64,000 nucleotides of DNA, taken from contig CALXKU010000001.1 in the NCBI GenBank assembly GCA_944389025.1, positions 1-64,000 of the forward strand, read 5' to 3'. Position 1 is the first letter of the stretch. Each line of letters opens with the position of its first letter. This DNA is from an uncultured Spirochaetaceae bacterium. Lineage in GTDB: Bacteria; Spirochaetota; Spirochaetia; Sphaerochaetales; Sphaerochaetaceae. Under the pieces are notes generated by a model that was given only the letters and a program-made list of their open reading frames with translations, did no database searches and was not told the origin of the DNA. The translations under genes were made by a program, and so were the position numbers. Below are positions 43,981 to 52,500 of this stretch, piece by piece.

Positions 43981-44045
43981 AATTTTCTCCTTACCCCTTA
44001 ATGCTAAAAAAAGCACATTCTGTTCACTGTTTTCGGGAAAAAAGA

Positions 44046-44073
44046 GAAAAATATTCCTGCCCAAGGGGCAGGA
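44046..44073 (-). terminator. Terminator of the ABC exporter operon
   Basis: TCCTGCCC / GGGCAGGA, 8-bp stem with 3-base loop; on the minus strand it is followed by ATATTTTTCTC. It lies 6 bases beyond the stop at 44079. Confidence 0.75.
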
Positions 44074-44078
44074 GACGA

Positions 44079-45887
44079 TTAAGTGAGTTCAAACATGCCG
44101 GTATATAGCTTGTAGTATCTTCCCCTTTGGGCAATCAGCTCATCATGTGTCCCTCTTTCTACAATCCTTCCACCCTCAAGGACCATGATCGCATTTGCGT
44201 TCCTTACCGTTGAGAGCCTATGGGCTATGACGAACACTGTGCGTCCTTCCATCAGACTGTCCATCCCTTTCTCGATTAGATCCTCTGTCCTCGTATCGAT
44301 ATTGCTTGTTGCCTCGTCAAGAATGAGAACGGGAGGATCGGCAACCGCGGCCCTTGCTATTGCTATTAGCTGTCTCTGTCCGCTTGAGAGGTTCGCTCCA
44401 TCGGATACTATTTTAGTATCGTAGCCCTTAGGTAGACGGCGGATGAAGGAATCGGCGTTTGCAATCCTTGCAGCTCTCACAACATCCTCATCGCTTGCAT
44501 CAAGGCGCCCATATCTTATGTTATCCCTTATGCTACCGGTAAATAGGTGAGTATCCTGCAGTACCATCGCAAGAGAATGCCTGAGATCCTGCTTTCTTAT
44601 CTCCCTTACATCTATTCCATCGTAGAGAATCTCTCCAAGGTCCACATCGTAGAAACGGTTTATTAGGTTCGTGATAGTTGTCTTTCCAGCTCCTGTTGAG
44701 CCCACGAAGGCAATCTTCTGCCCGGGTTTCGCATAGAGTGAGAGATCCTTTAATACAGGATGCCCTTCATCGTATGAGAAAGTAACGCTGTGAAATCTGA
44801 CATCCCCTTTTAAAGGAATAAGAGTACCATCATCCCTCTTCCAGTCCCAGACGCCGCTTGCGCTCTTTATCAGCCGTACCTTTCCCTCATCCGTTTCACT
44901 TTTCATGTCTATGAGCTCGAATATCCTTTCTGCACCCGCTAGGGAAGAGAGCAGGAAGTTACTCTGCTGTGTGAACTGGTTTATCGGAGCGGCGGACTGG
45001 CGTACGAATACAAGATAGCTTGCAAGCGATCCTATGTCCGTAAATCCTTTTAATACGAGGAATCCTCCCACGAGGGAGACTATGGCATAGGTTAGAAATG
45101 ATATGCTGACAACTGCCGGAATCATAGTGGATGCGTATGCCTGTGCAACCGTTCCGACCCTTTTGAGCTCGTCATTCCTCTCATTGAATCCCTTCAGGTT
45201 TTCATCCTCATGATTGAAGACCTTTATGACCTTTTGGCCGGCAACCATCTCCTGAATGTAGCCGTCAAGGATGCCAAGGCTCCTCTGCTGAGCCTTGTAG
45301 TAGCTCTTGCTCCTATGAGCGGAGTAGCGGACATAGCAGAGCATGATGGAGTAGGAGAGGGCGACGATGAGAGAGAGTCTCCAGTCGAGTACGATAAGCA
45401 TAGTCATGGTACCTGCGATCTGTATCCCGTTTTTCACCACGGCGGCAAAGCTGTTGTTAAGGGCATCCGAGATAGTATCGACATCGTTTGTATAATAGCT
45501 CATCACATCTCCGCTCTGTCTTGAGTCGAAAAACTTCAGAGGGAGGGTCTGCATATGGTTGAAAAGATCCTTTCTTATATCGTAGACGATCTTCTGTGCC
45601 GAACGTGCCATGATCTGCGTATATCCAACTGCGGCAAGGACCCCTACGATATAGATGAGAGCTGTTATCATGACGCCTCTGACAAGGCTTTCCATTCCCC
45701 CTCCTGATGCGATACCGTTTATCACAGGGCGGATCATGTAGGTTCCAAGAAGATTGCATATTACACTTAGCGATACCAGGAATGCAACCAGAAGAAGTGA
45801 GAACTTATGACGGCCCATGTAAGATAGGAGCCTCTTTACCGTATAGGCCATGTTCTTAGGTCTTTTCGCACTAACTGCTCTTGCCAT
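44079..45887 (-). CDS. ABC exporter half-transporter, catalytic-site subunit
   Basis: 602 residues: six hydrophobic segments in the first 320, then an ATPase domain. Walker A GSTGAGKTT, Walker B LILDEATSNID with the catalytic Glu, and His-loop IAHRLSTV are canonical. Its signature is LSSGQ instead of LSGGQ. Paired with the next gene, this predicts a heterodimer with one competent and one weak ATP site, as in TM287/288, LmrCD or BmrCD multidrug exporters. Substrate unknown. Start and stop share bases with the upstream partner (1-base overlap). Confidence 0.9.
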   Translation of the reverse strand: MARAVSAKRPKNMAYTVKRLLSYMGRHKFSLLLVAFLVSLSVICNLLGTYMIRPVINGIASGGGMESLVRGVMITALIYIVGVLAAVGYTQIMARSAQKIVYDIRKDLFNHMQTLPLKFFDSRQSGDVMSYYTNDVDTISDALNNSFAAVVKNGIQIAGTMTMLIVLDWRLSLIVALSYSIMLCYVRYSAHRSKSYYKAQQRSLGILDGYIQEMVAGQKVIKVFNHEDENLKGFNERNDELKRVGTVAQAYASTMIPAVVSISFLTYAIVSLVGGFLVLKGFTDIGSLASYLVFVRQSAAPINQFTQQSNFLLSSLAGAERIFELIDMKSETDEGKVRLIKSASGVWDWKRDDGTLIPLKGDVRFHSVTFSYDEGHPVLKDLSLYAKPGQKIAFVGSTGAGKTTITNLINRFYDVDLGEILYDGIDVREIRKQDLRHSLAMVLQDTHLFTGSIRDNIRYGRLDASDEDVVRAARIANADSFIRRLPKGYDTKIVSDGANLSSGQRQLIAIARAAVADPPVLILDEATSNIDTRTEDLIEKGMDSLMEGRTVFVIAHRLSTVRNANAIMVLEGGRIVERGTHDELIAQRGRYYKLYTGMFELT

Positions 45888-47617
45888 CAGAGGGTTCCTC
45901 CTTTTAGCTGACTGTCGTATATCTCATTGTAGATCTTCGAGCGCTGCAAGAGCTCCTCATGATTTCCCTCTGCAACGATTCTTCCATCATCTAGGATGAT
46001 GATCCTATTCGCACTCATCACTGTTGAAATTCTCTGCGCGATATAGATTTTCGTCACACCTTTAAGCTCTGAAAGTGCTCTCCTTATCTCCTTTTCTGTT
46101 GCGGTATCAACCGCGCTTGTTGAGTCATCGAATATGAGTATGCGTGGTTTTTTCAGAAGCGTGCGTGCTATGCACAGCCTCTGCTTCTGTCCCCCTGAGA
46201 CATTCACACCTCCCTGCCCGAGATCCGTCTCAAGCCCGGAAGGGAAGCGGTGGAGGAATTCTGAGGCACCTGCCTCGTCGCAGGCCCTCCAGATCTCTTC
46301 ATCGCTTGCATCCTTTTTTCCCCAGAGGAGGTTTTCCCTTATGCTCCCGCTGAAGAGAAGATTCTTCTGAAGTACGATTCCAACAGCATCACGTAGCGTT
46401 TTGAGGCTGTAATCCTTCACGTTTATCCCGCCGATAAGCACTTCGCCATTATCGACGTCGTAAAGTCTTTCTATGAGCTGCACGAGAGTTGACTTGCCAC
46501 TTCCTGTCCCTCCGAGTATTCCTACTGTCTCGCCCTCGTCTATTCTCAATTTGATATCCTTGAGTGTTTCCTCCTTTGCTGACTGTGCGTATTTGAACGA
46601 TACGTCTTTAAACTCTATTGTCGCATCTTTGACTTCTGAGATGGGATGCTCACTTTCTTTGAGAGATGGCACCTCATCGAGGACTTCCGATATCCTTGCT
46701 GCGGATGCCAGGGATCTTGTAAGCATCAGAAACACGTTTGAAATCATCATCATCGAGTTCATGACCTGCATGACATAGCTTAGGAAGCCTGTCAGTGTTC
46801 CTATCTCAAGGCTTCCGTTAAGGATCATCTGTCCTCCGATGAGCATTATGAGCACGATGCAGATGTACATTCCCGCTTGGAAGAACGGAAGGTTCATTAC
46901 GGCTGTACTGTTTGTTGCCGTACCCGTCTTTCTCAGTGCTGTGTTAACGCTCTCGAATTTCTCCTCCTCATACTCTTCTCTTATGAACGCCTTGACAGTC
47001 CTTATTGCTCTAACATTCTCCTCCACGACGCTGTTAAGTCCATCCACTGTCTTCTGAAGCACCGTGTACATCGGAGCGACCTTGCGAACGATGGAAAAGA
47101 GAACTATTCCAAGAAGGGGTGCCATCACGATGAATATTACGGCAAGGGTCGGGTTCATCGTGAATGAAAACATTATTCCCAGAAAGAACATTATAGGGGA
47201 GCGGGTCAGAGGACGAAGACCTCCGTTTATAGCATTCTGCATGACAGTAACGTCGCTTGTCATCCTCGTGACCAGTGAAGAGCTTTCAAACCTGTCGATA
47301 TTCGAGAAAGCGTACTCCTGTACCTTCTCGTACTCGGCTTTTCTTATATTGGCTCCCCAGCCATAGGCAGCACGGGCTGCAAAGCGCGCATAGCATAGAC
47401 CTGTTATAAGAGCAAGCAGGGCGCAGAAGGCCATTTGTCCGCCTTTTCTCAGCATATATGCGACATCCCCTCCTGATACCCCAAGGTCTATGAGGTCCGC
47501 CATAAGCGATGGAATTATCAGCTCGAAACATGTTTCAATCGCGACAAGTGCCATTGCCAGGAAGAAATCCCTCTTATACTCTCCCATGTAGGAGAAAAGT
47601 TTTTTAAGCTCTTTCAT
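45887..47617 (-). CDS. ABC exporter half-transporter, degenerate-site subunit
   Basis: 576 residues with the same layout as its partner. Walker A GGTGSGKST and signature VSGGQ are intact. Walker B reads LIFDDSTSAVD, so the catalytic Glu is Asp, and the His-loop reads IAQRISTV, with Gln for His. This is the classic pattern of the non-hydrolysing site in heterodimeric exporters. The competent site would combine the partner's Walker B and His-loop with this chain's signature. It follows the marR gene with a 14-base overlap, suggesting control by that regulator. Confidence 0.9.
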   Translation of the reverse strand: MKELKKLFSYMGEYKRDFFLAMALVAIETCFELIIPSLMADLIDLGVSGGDVAYMLRKGGQMAFCALLALITGLCYARFAARAAYGWGANIRKAEYEKVQEYAFSNIDRFESSSLVTRMTSDVTVMQNAINGGLRPLTRSPIMFFLGIMFSFTMNPTLAVIFIVMAPLLGIVLFSIVRKVAPMYTVLQKTVDGLNSVVEENVRAIRTVKAFIREEYEEEKFESVNTALRKTGTATNSTAVMNLPFFQAGMYICIVLIMLIGGQMILNGSLEIGTLTGFLSYVMQVMNSMMMISNVFLMLTRSLASAARISEVLDEVPSLKESEHPISEVKDATIEFKDVSFKYAQSAKEETLKDIKLRIDEGETVGILGGTGSGKSTLVQLIERLYDVDNGEVLIGGINVKDYSLKTLRDAVGIVLQKNLLFSGSIRENLLWGKKDASDEEIWRACDEAGASEFLHRFPSGLETDLGQGGVNVSGGQKQRLCIARTLLKKPRILIFDDSTSAVDTATEKEIRRALSELKGVTKIYIAQRISTVMSANRIIILDDGRIVAEGNHEELLQRSKIYNEIYDSQLKGGTL

Positions 47618-48041
47618 TTTCCTCTTCCTTCCTGAAATTGGCGATTACCCTCTCAAGATAGAAGCATAGGTTCTCTTCTTCCTCTTTAGAGAAACCGGAA
47701 AGCATCACGTTCTCGACCTTCCTGCATTCGTCAATCCATTTTAGAGCTGCCTCTCTGCCTTTATCCGTGAGTGAGAGTTTGTTCGCTCTGCGGCACTTTG
47801 CATCTTCGACCCTTTTAATGAAGCCGTTCTTCTGAAGGATTTCCGCCATGCGCGAGATGGAGGCCGGATCCACATTGAAATACGTGGCTATATCATTCTG
47901 ACTGCTCTCCCCGAATGTGAGGAGGTACTTGAGAATCTTAGGCTGTCCTCTTCCAAGTCCTAAGCTTTCGAAGACAGGCTGAAGCATGTTGCTTTGCCCA
48001 TGATATGCCCTGAAAAGTAATTGATGCAGTGTTACGTTCAT
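47604..48041 (-). CDS. MarR family regulator
   Basis: 145-residue winged-helix protein. The DNA-binding part lies around SSQNDIATYFNVDPASISRM and FIKRVEDAKCRRANKLSLTD (recognition helix and wing with Asp-x-Arg-type turn). It begins the operon that holds the ABC exporter, a common arrangement for ligand-released repression. A palindrome overlaps its promoter. The ATG at 48041 has no Shine-Dalgarno sequence. Confidence 0.88.
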   Translation of the reverse strand: MNVTLHQLLFRAYHGQSNMLQPVFESLGLGRGQPKILKYLLTFGESSQNDIATYFNVDPASISRMAEILQKNGFIKRVEDAKCRRANKLSLTDKGREAALKWIDECRKVENVMLSGFSKEEEENLCFYLERVIANFRKEEENERA

Positions 48042-48061
48042 AGAATATTTGCCTTATCAAT

Positions 48062-48075
48062 AATTGACTTGTCAA
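48062..48075. promoter_or_regulatory. Palindromic operator candidate at the marR promoter
   Basis: ATTGAC-TT-GTCAAT, perfect 6-bp arms. It covers the minus-strand -35 box TTGACA (48074-48069), so a bound repressor would block transcription of marR and the exporter. The matching -10 (CAAATA, 48051-48046) is weak. Confidence 0.5.
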
Positions 48076-48115
48076 TGTTATATTCCTTTACACTGCTTTC
48101 GTCCATATGAAACGT

Positions 48116-48144
48116 GAAAAAAAAACGGAGCATCGCTGCTCCGT
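48116..48144 (-). terminator. Terminator of the FecCD-type importer operon
   Basis: ACGGAGCA / TGCTCCGT, 8-bp stem with a 4-base loop; the minus strand continues into about ten T residues. It closes the binding-protein gene ending at 48151. Confidence 0.85.
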
Positions 48145-48150
48145 CGTCCG

Positions 48151-49215
48151 TTAAGGTTGAACCTCCATAAGTTCTTTCACCTCCTCATCGCTTAAGAGAT
48201 AGCCGTAGAACAGGCTGTAGAACTCCTTTATCTCGCTCTCTAGGTCTATATCGCAATAAACATCGGGGTAAAGAAGGCAACCGAGCCAGTAGATCCCAAT
48301 AATCCTGTTCACGCTTGGTGGACTGTCTATGAATGAAAACGGCTCTGTAGGAATAAGATAGACACTTTTTTCTTTTACTGCTTTGATCCCACTCCATGAG
48401 GAATCATTTGTCACCGTCTCATATGCATTCTCGTCTGCAAGGAGTATCACATCCGGATCCCAGAGGAGGACCTGCTCAAGTGATATCATGTTGCCGCCAT
48501 CTGAGAATGAGGCGGGAACAACGTTCTCACATCCAACTTTTTCGATTACCTCCCCATGGAAGCTTCCTGTAGCGATTGCAGAAAGGGGATCAGGCATTGA
48601 AGAGTAATACACTCTTAGAGGTTTTTCTATCTTCTCTTTAAGCTCACGGGCTGTATCAATAGCCCTCTGTGCGTATTCGGCTCTCTTTTCCGCCTCCTCT
48701 TCCAGATTCAGAAGTTCTCCAAGTCGCCTGTATGCATCGGCAGTGTTATCAAGGTAGCATTCGATAAAAACAACAGGGATGTTGAGCTGCTCTGAGAGCG
48801 TGTCGAGATCATCTATCGTGTTCTCTGCATCACCTTTTATCTCCCCCATGTCTATTACGACATCCGGATCTTCAAGGATTACAGCCTCCCTGTTGAGATT
48901 CGCCTTCTTCCCATAAAATGTTCCAAAGAGTGGAAGTTCATTCGTTTTCGGATCTAAAAAGCGGAGTGCGCTCTCATCCAGATATGACGAGAGGCCAACC
49001 ATCTCATCCTTTGTGAGGGAGTAGAGTATCATCTGTGCTAGATTTCCAGATGGTGCGATTCTCTCAATCGGACCGTCAAATGTGAATGTCCTTCCCAGGT
49101 CATCTGTGAATGTGAATGATGCTTCACTTACTTCTCTTTCCTCCTTTGCCCCTTGGGCAAAAAGAAATGTGGCTGAGATCATGAGGATGGAAAGGGTCAA
49201 TAAAAACTTTTTCAT
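48151..49215 (-). CDS. Periplasmic substrate-binding protein of a FecCD-type importer
   Basis: About 354 residues. The N-terminus is a signal peptide ending LFAQGAKEE, a style frequent in spirochaetes. The rest matches the metal-chelate/cobalamin binding-protein family (DDLGRTFTFDGPIERIA, PDVVIDMGE, DPDVILLAD). The ligand could be a ferric chelate, cobalamin, or an oxyanion such as molybdate, since FecCD-type importers include the molybdate system MolABC; the sequence does not decide. I start at the ATG at 49215, which shares its A with the methyltransferase stop and follows GGAGGA; a TTG one codon earlier is possible. Confidence 0.87.
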   Translation of the reverse strand: MKKFLLTLSILMISATFLFAQGAKEEREVSEASFTFTDDLGRTFTFDGPIERIAPSGNLAQMILYSLTKDEMVGLSSYLDESALRFLDPKTNELPLFGTFYGKKANLNREAVILEDPDVVIDMGEIKGDAENTIDDLDTLSEQLNIPVVFIECYLDNTADAYRRLGELLNLEEEAEKRAEYAQRAIDTARELKEKIEKPLRVYYSSMPDPLSAIATGSFHGEVIEKVGCENVVPASFSDGGNMISLEQVLLWDPDVILLADENAYETVTNDSSWSGIKAVKEKSVYLIPTEPFSFIDSPPSVNRIIGIYWLGCLLYPDVYCDIDLESEIKEFYSLFYGYLLSDEEVKELMEVQP

Positions 49216-49880
49216 CAATAATCCTCCTTTTCAATTATGAATATGCTTAACTCTTTTCTGTTTCTGAAAACCAGTGGATAGTTCTCATCTCCCGTCCTTT
49301 CAAGAGCCGGGATTTTATCATTGCCATAAGAGATGGTGAAATATTTTGCCACCTCATCTTCTTTTAGAGGCTGGTCGAAATTCAGTATCGTATCAATAAC
49401 TGAGAATCTAACCTTGCACTCGTTCAAGAGTGTTACTACCTCGTCTCTTCTATCCTTTCTTTCTGAGTAGGGGTTTCCCTTATGGCGGCTTATCACATAT
49501 ATGATTCTCTTCTTGGCAAGACTCATGAAATAATCAAGGCTTTCCCTGTCCCGTATCGAGCCGAAGAAAAGCATGAGAAGCACATCCACTCTCTCCTTCA
49601 TGGAATATGCATCTGAGAGTGTGATTAAATTTATTCCCGCTCTTTTGTTCGCATGCTCTACTGCAGCAGGACAGCTGTCAAAGGCTTTAATCGAGTAGCC
49701 TGAGTTATGAAGGCTCTCAGTGACATGTCCAAGTCCTGCGCCAAGCTCCATGATGCTGTCATTCTTATCGATTTGTTTTTCTATGATAGCTGCAAGCTCA
49801 TTATGAAACGAAGAGTATCTGCTTGCCCTCTCATAAAAATCTATTTTCTCTTCTGTCCACCAGACTACATCGGAGCGCAT
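49215..49880 (-). CDS. SAM-dependent methyltransferase in the importer operon
   Basis: 221-residue class I methyltransferase. Motif I is SIMELGAGLGHVTE (about 43-56), with an acidic strand-2 end (KAFDSCPAAVEHA). It is embedded between the ATPase and the binding protein with overlapping ends, so it is co-translated with the importer. A role in modifying the imported chelate or ligand is plausible, not shown. The N-terminal DVVWWTEEKIDFYERAS is conserved in similar importer-linked proteins to my recollection, which is weak evidence. Confidence 0.78.
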   Translation of the reverse strand: MRSDVVWWTEEKIDFYERASRYSSFHNELAAIIEKQIDKNDSIMELGAGLGHVTESLHNSGYSIKAFDSCPAAVEHANKRAGINLITLSDAYSMKERVDVLLMLFFGSIRDRESLDYFMSLAKKRIIYVISRHKGNPYSERKDRRDEVVTLLNECKVRFSVIDTILNFDQPLKEDEVAKYFTISYGNDKIPALERTGDENYPLVFRNRKELSIFIIEKEDY

Positions 49881-50641
49881 ACGTACCTCTCATTCTCTCC
49901 AGTGAAAACTTTTCTTATATAGAGTTTTCTTCCATAGAGCTCTTCAAGCTTACTCTCTTCCACGAGTTTATCAGGGCTTGAGTATGTTGCGATTTTCCCG
50001 CGGTTAAGGGTGAGAATCTTAGAAGAGTAGGTAAGTGCCAGCTCTGGATTATGAGTGCTGTATATTATTCCGACTCCATTCCTGTTGAGCTCTTTCAGCT
50101 TTTCAAGAACCATCAGCTGATTGCCGTAATCAAGATTGCTCGTAGGCTCATCAAGAATGATGAAAGCGGAATTCTGAAGCAGTGCCCTGGCAATGAGTAC
50201 AAGCTGTTTCTCCCCTCCTGAAAGGTTATCCATGATGCGGAATGCGAGATGTCCAATGCCGAAGGAATTGAGAATCTCTACAGCCTCATCCTCATTTTCT
50301 TTCTTAGGGGCTGAGAAGAGGCTGAGAGTGGAGGCTTTTGCCATCAGCAGGGTATCCATTACGGTATAAGGGAACTCCATGTATGAGGATTGGGGAATGT
50401 ACGAGAAGACACGGGATAATTCCCTGCTACCAAAACTCGATAGCTCCTTTCCATCAATTGCTATCCTCCCTTCCTTTGGAGAGAGCATTTTAAGAAAGAT
50501 TTTGAAAAGCGTACTCTTTCCCGCACCATTTCTTCCAAGAAGGACGGTCATATCCGCATTTGAAAGTGAAAAAGATGTCTCAGAGAGCACCTCCTTTCCT
50601 TCCTTATAACTGAAGCTGAGCCTTTCGATATCAATATTCAT
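49865..50641 (-). CDS. Importer ATPase, FecE/BtuD type
   Basis: 258-residue ABC ATPase. Walker A GRNGAGKST (about 36-44), signature LSGGEKQLVLIARAL, Walker B FIILDEPTSNLDYG, and His-loop YSTHNPELAL are complete. It would power the permease encoded just upstream, with which it overlaps by 11 bases. Its 3' end overlaps the methyltransferase by 16 bases. Confidence 0.92.
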   Translation of the reverse strand: MNIDIERLSFSYKEGKEVLSETSFSLSNADMTVLLGRNGAGKSTLFKIFLKMLSPKEGRIAIDGKELSSFGSRELSRVFSYIPQSSYMEFPYTVMDTLLMAKASTLSLFSAPKKENEDEAVEILNSFGIGHLAFRIMDNLSGGEKQLVLIARALLQNSAFIILDEPTSNLDYGNQLMVLEKLKELNRNGVGIIYSTHNPELALTYSSKILTLNRGKIATYSSPDKLVEESKLEELYGRKLYIRKVFTGENERYVCAPM

Positions 50642-51647
50642 GCTTCTTCGCCTCCCTTATTATGAGGTAAAGAAAGAACGGAGCGCCAACGAACGAGGTC
50701 AGTATTCCAAGAGGTATTTCCGATGTGCTGATACTTCGCGCTATAGTGTCCACGACTGTAAGAAATGATGCACCAAGAAGCATTGCTGCCGGTATGCTCT
50801 CCCTCGTGTTGCTTCCTACAATCATGCGGGAAAAATGGGGGATTACAAGCCCAACCCAGCCAATCTGGCCGGAGCATGCGACGGAAGCTGCTGTAAGGAG
50901 GGTTGCTGCGCCAATGGATGCAAGACGCAGCATCGCCGTGTTCACACCCATGCTCTTTGCCTCCTCTTCGGAAAGAGAAAGAAGGTTTATCCTCCAGGAA
51001 ATAAGAAGTATGGGAAGAGATGCTGCGATTGCAACGGTGAAAACCAGAATGAGATCCGAGGATCTGAACGAGGAGAGCGATCCCATGAGAAAGTAGGTTA
51101 TGGCAGGCAGCGTGTCCTCGGTATCTGCGACAAGTTTAATGAAACTGGTAGCGCTTGAGAAAAGACTGCTTACCATGATTCCTGAGAGAATCAAAGTGAG
51201 TGTGTCCTGTTTCTTGATCTTTGAAGAGATCCCTATTATCAGAAGCAGTGAGAGTATTCCAAAAAGAAATGCTGATATGCTTACTGCAAAATATCCGGCT
51301 CCCGTCAGTAGTGCCAGCGATGCTCCGAATGCAGATGCACTAGAGCTTCCAAGCACATCCTGGCTTGCCATCGGGTTGTTGAACACCTGCTGCAAAAGCA
51401 GTCCTGATAGCGCAAGGGATGAGCCTATTATGAAAGATAGGATCACTCGTGGAAGCCGGATGTTGAACACGACGGTCTCGGCCTGGTCGCTCCAAGTCTG
51501 CGGAATTTCTATAACCATTGAGATAAGGATTTTCACCAGCTCTATCGGTCCTATGGGATAGCGACCGATCTGGAAAGATATAATTATTGATAAGAGGAAA
51601 ATTACCAGCAGTATGATAATCTTCCTTCCTTTTTTCTCTTTTGCCAT
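50631..51647 (-). CDS. Importer permease, FecCD family
   Basis: 338-residue membrane protein with about nine to ten hydrophobic segments. Family motifs: RLPRVILSFIIGSSLALSG near residue 64 and GWVGLVIPHFSRMIVG near 265. One permease gene only, so the pore is likely a homodimer. First gene of the importer operon; upstream bases include TATAAT at a short distance but no Shine-Dalgarno sequence before the ATG. Confidence 0.92.
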   Translation of the reverse strand: MAKEKKGRKIIILLVIFLLSIIISFQIGRYPIGPIELVKILISMVIEIPQTWSDQAETVVFNIRLPRVILSFIIGSSLALSGLLLQQVFNNPMASQDVLGSSSASAFGASLALLTGAGYFAVSISAFLFGILSLLLIIGISSKIKKQDTLTLILSGIMVSSLFSSATSFIKLVADTEDTLPAITYFLMGSLSSFRSSDLILVFTVAIAASLPILLISWRINLLSLSEEEAKSMGVNTAMLRLASIGAATLLTAASVACSGQIGWVGLVIPHFSRMIVGSNTRESIPAAMLLGASFLTVVDTIARSISTSEIPLGILTSFVGAPFFLYLIIREAKKHEY

Positions 51648-51745
51648 TACAATAGATTATTCCATTATATTATTAAAAACACAATGGCTTTCCTTTAAAA
51701 ATCAAGGTAACGATGTGAATTTACGCAGACTTAACACAAAATTAA

Positions 51746-51774
51746 TTGGTTTGTTCAACATTGTTTTCTATGAT
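51746..51774 (+). promoter_or_regulatory. Promoter of the flavodoxin gene
   Basis: TTGGTT (51746-51751), 17 bp, TATGAT (51769-51774). The gene follows at 51797 after AAGAGG. Confidence 0.5.
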
Positions 51775-51796
51775 AGATTTTCATAAGAGGTCTTAA

Positions 51797-52318
51797 ATGA
51801 GAATAGCAGTGGTTTACAAAAGCTCAACAGGATTTACCGAGCGCTATGCCAGATATGTTTCAAAAGAGCTTGATGCTGATCTTGTAAAATATTCAGATAG
51901 AAAGAAGGTGAATAGCGGCGATTATGATATCCTGATTTTCGGTTCATCCATCATCGCAGCAAGAATTTCAGCAGTAGAGTGGTTTGATAAGAAGAGAGGT
52001 GACTTCAAGCATTCATTCCTTTTCGTAACAGGAGCTAATCCCAAAGAGAACAATCCTGACCTCGATAAATACATAGCATCAGAAAAAGCGAAAGGCCACG
52101 ATATGGTTTATTTGCCTGGTGGTCTCAATTACGAGAAAATGAGCGCTCCAATGCGTTTTGTCATGAAAAAGATGTTCCTTCCGATGGTTAAGAAGGAAAG
52201 TGGAGAGAATAGTCTCATGTATAAGATGGTATCATCTTCATACAGCCTCTATGATGAGAAATATGCCAAGCCGCTGTTAGATGAAGTGAGAAAAGTCCTT
52301 GTAGAAAATAAGGAGTAA
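51797..52318 (+). CDS. Flavodoxin-domain protein
   Basis: 173-residue flavodoxin-like protein (flavodoxin_5 / HemG-like group). The FMN phosphate loop is YKSSTGFTERYA at residues 7-18, and ILIFGSSI starts the next strand. It is an electron carrier or small quinone/haem-type oxidoreductase in the cytoplasm. Its neighbours, a FecCD importer and a CDF exporter, do not define a partner. Single-gene unit with a clear promoter. Confidence 0.82.
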   Translation: MRIAVVYKSSTGFTERYARYVSKELDADLVKYSDRKKVNSGDYDILIFGSSIIAARISAVEWFDKKRGDFKHSFLFVTGANPKENNPDLDKYIASEKAKGHDMVYLPGGLNYEKMSAPMRFVMKKMFLPMVKKESGENSLMYKMVSSSYSLYDEKYAKPLLDEVRKVLVENKE

Positions 52319-52500
52319 CTCAATTTCTTGACTGCCTCAATATATAGAAAGAAAAGACACTGCTGATAGGAGGCTGGCTCAACTAGTGCAAAATGTCGTT
52401 CGCAGTTTATTAGTGGACGGCTAAATTTTTAATCACAATCACATTGAAGACAACATTGAGTATTGCAATGTGGAGAATCAACAAATTCCTGTAATTTAGC

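Noticed and set aside
52360-52410. Insertion-sequence end (GGCTGGCTCAACTAG resembles some IS terminal repeats)
   Set aside because: Only one weak end is visible, with no transposase, no second end and no target duplication.
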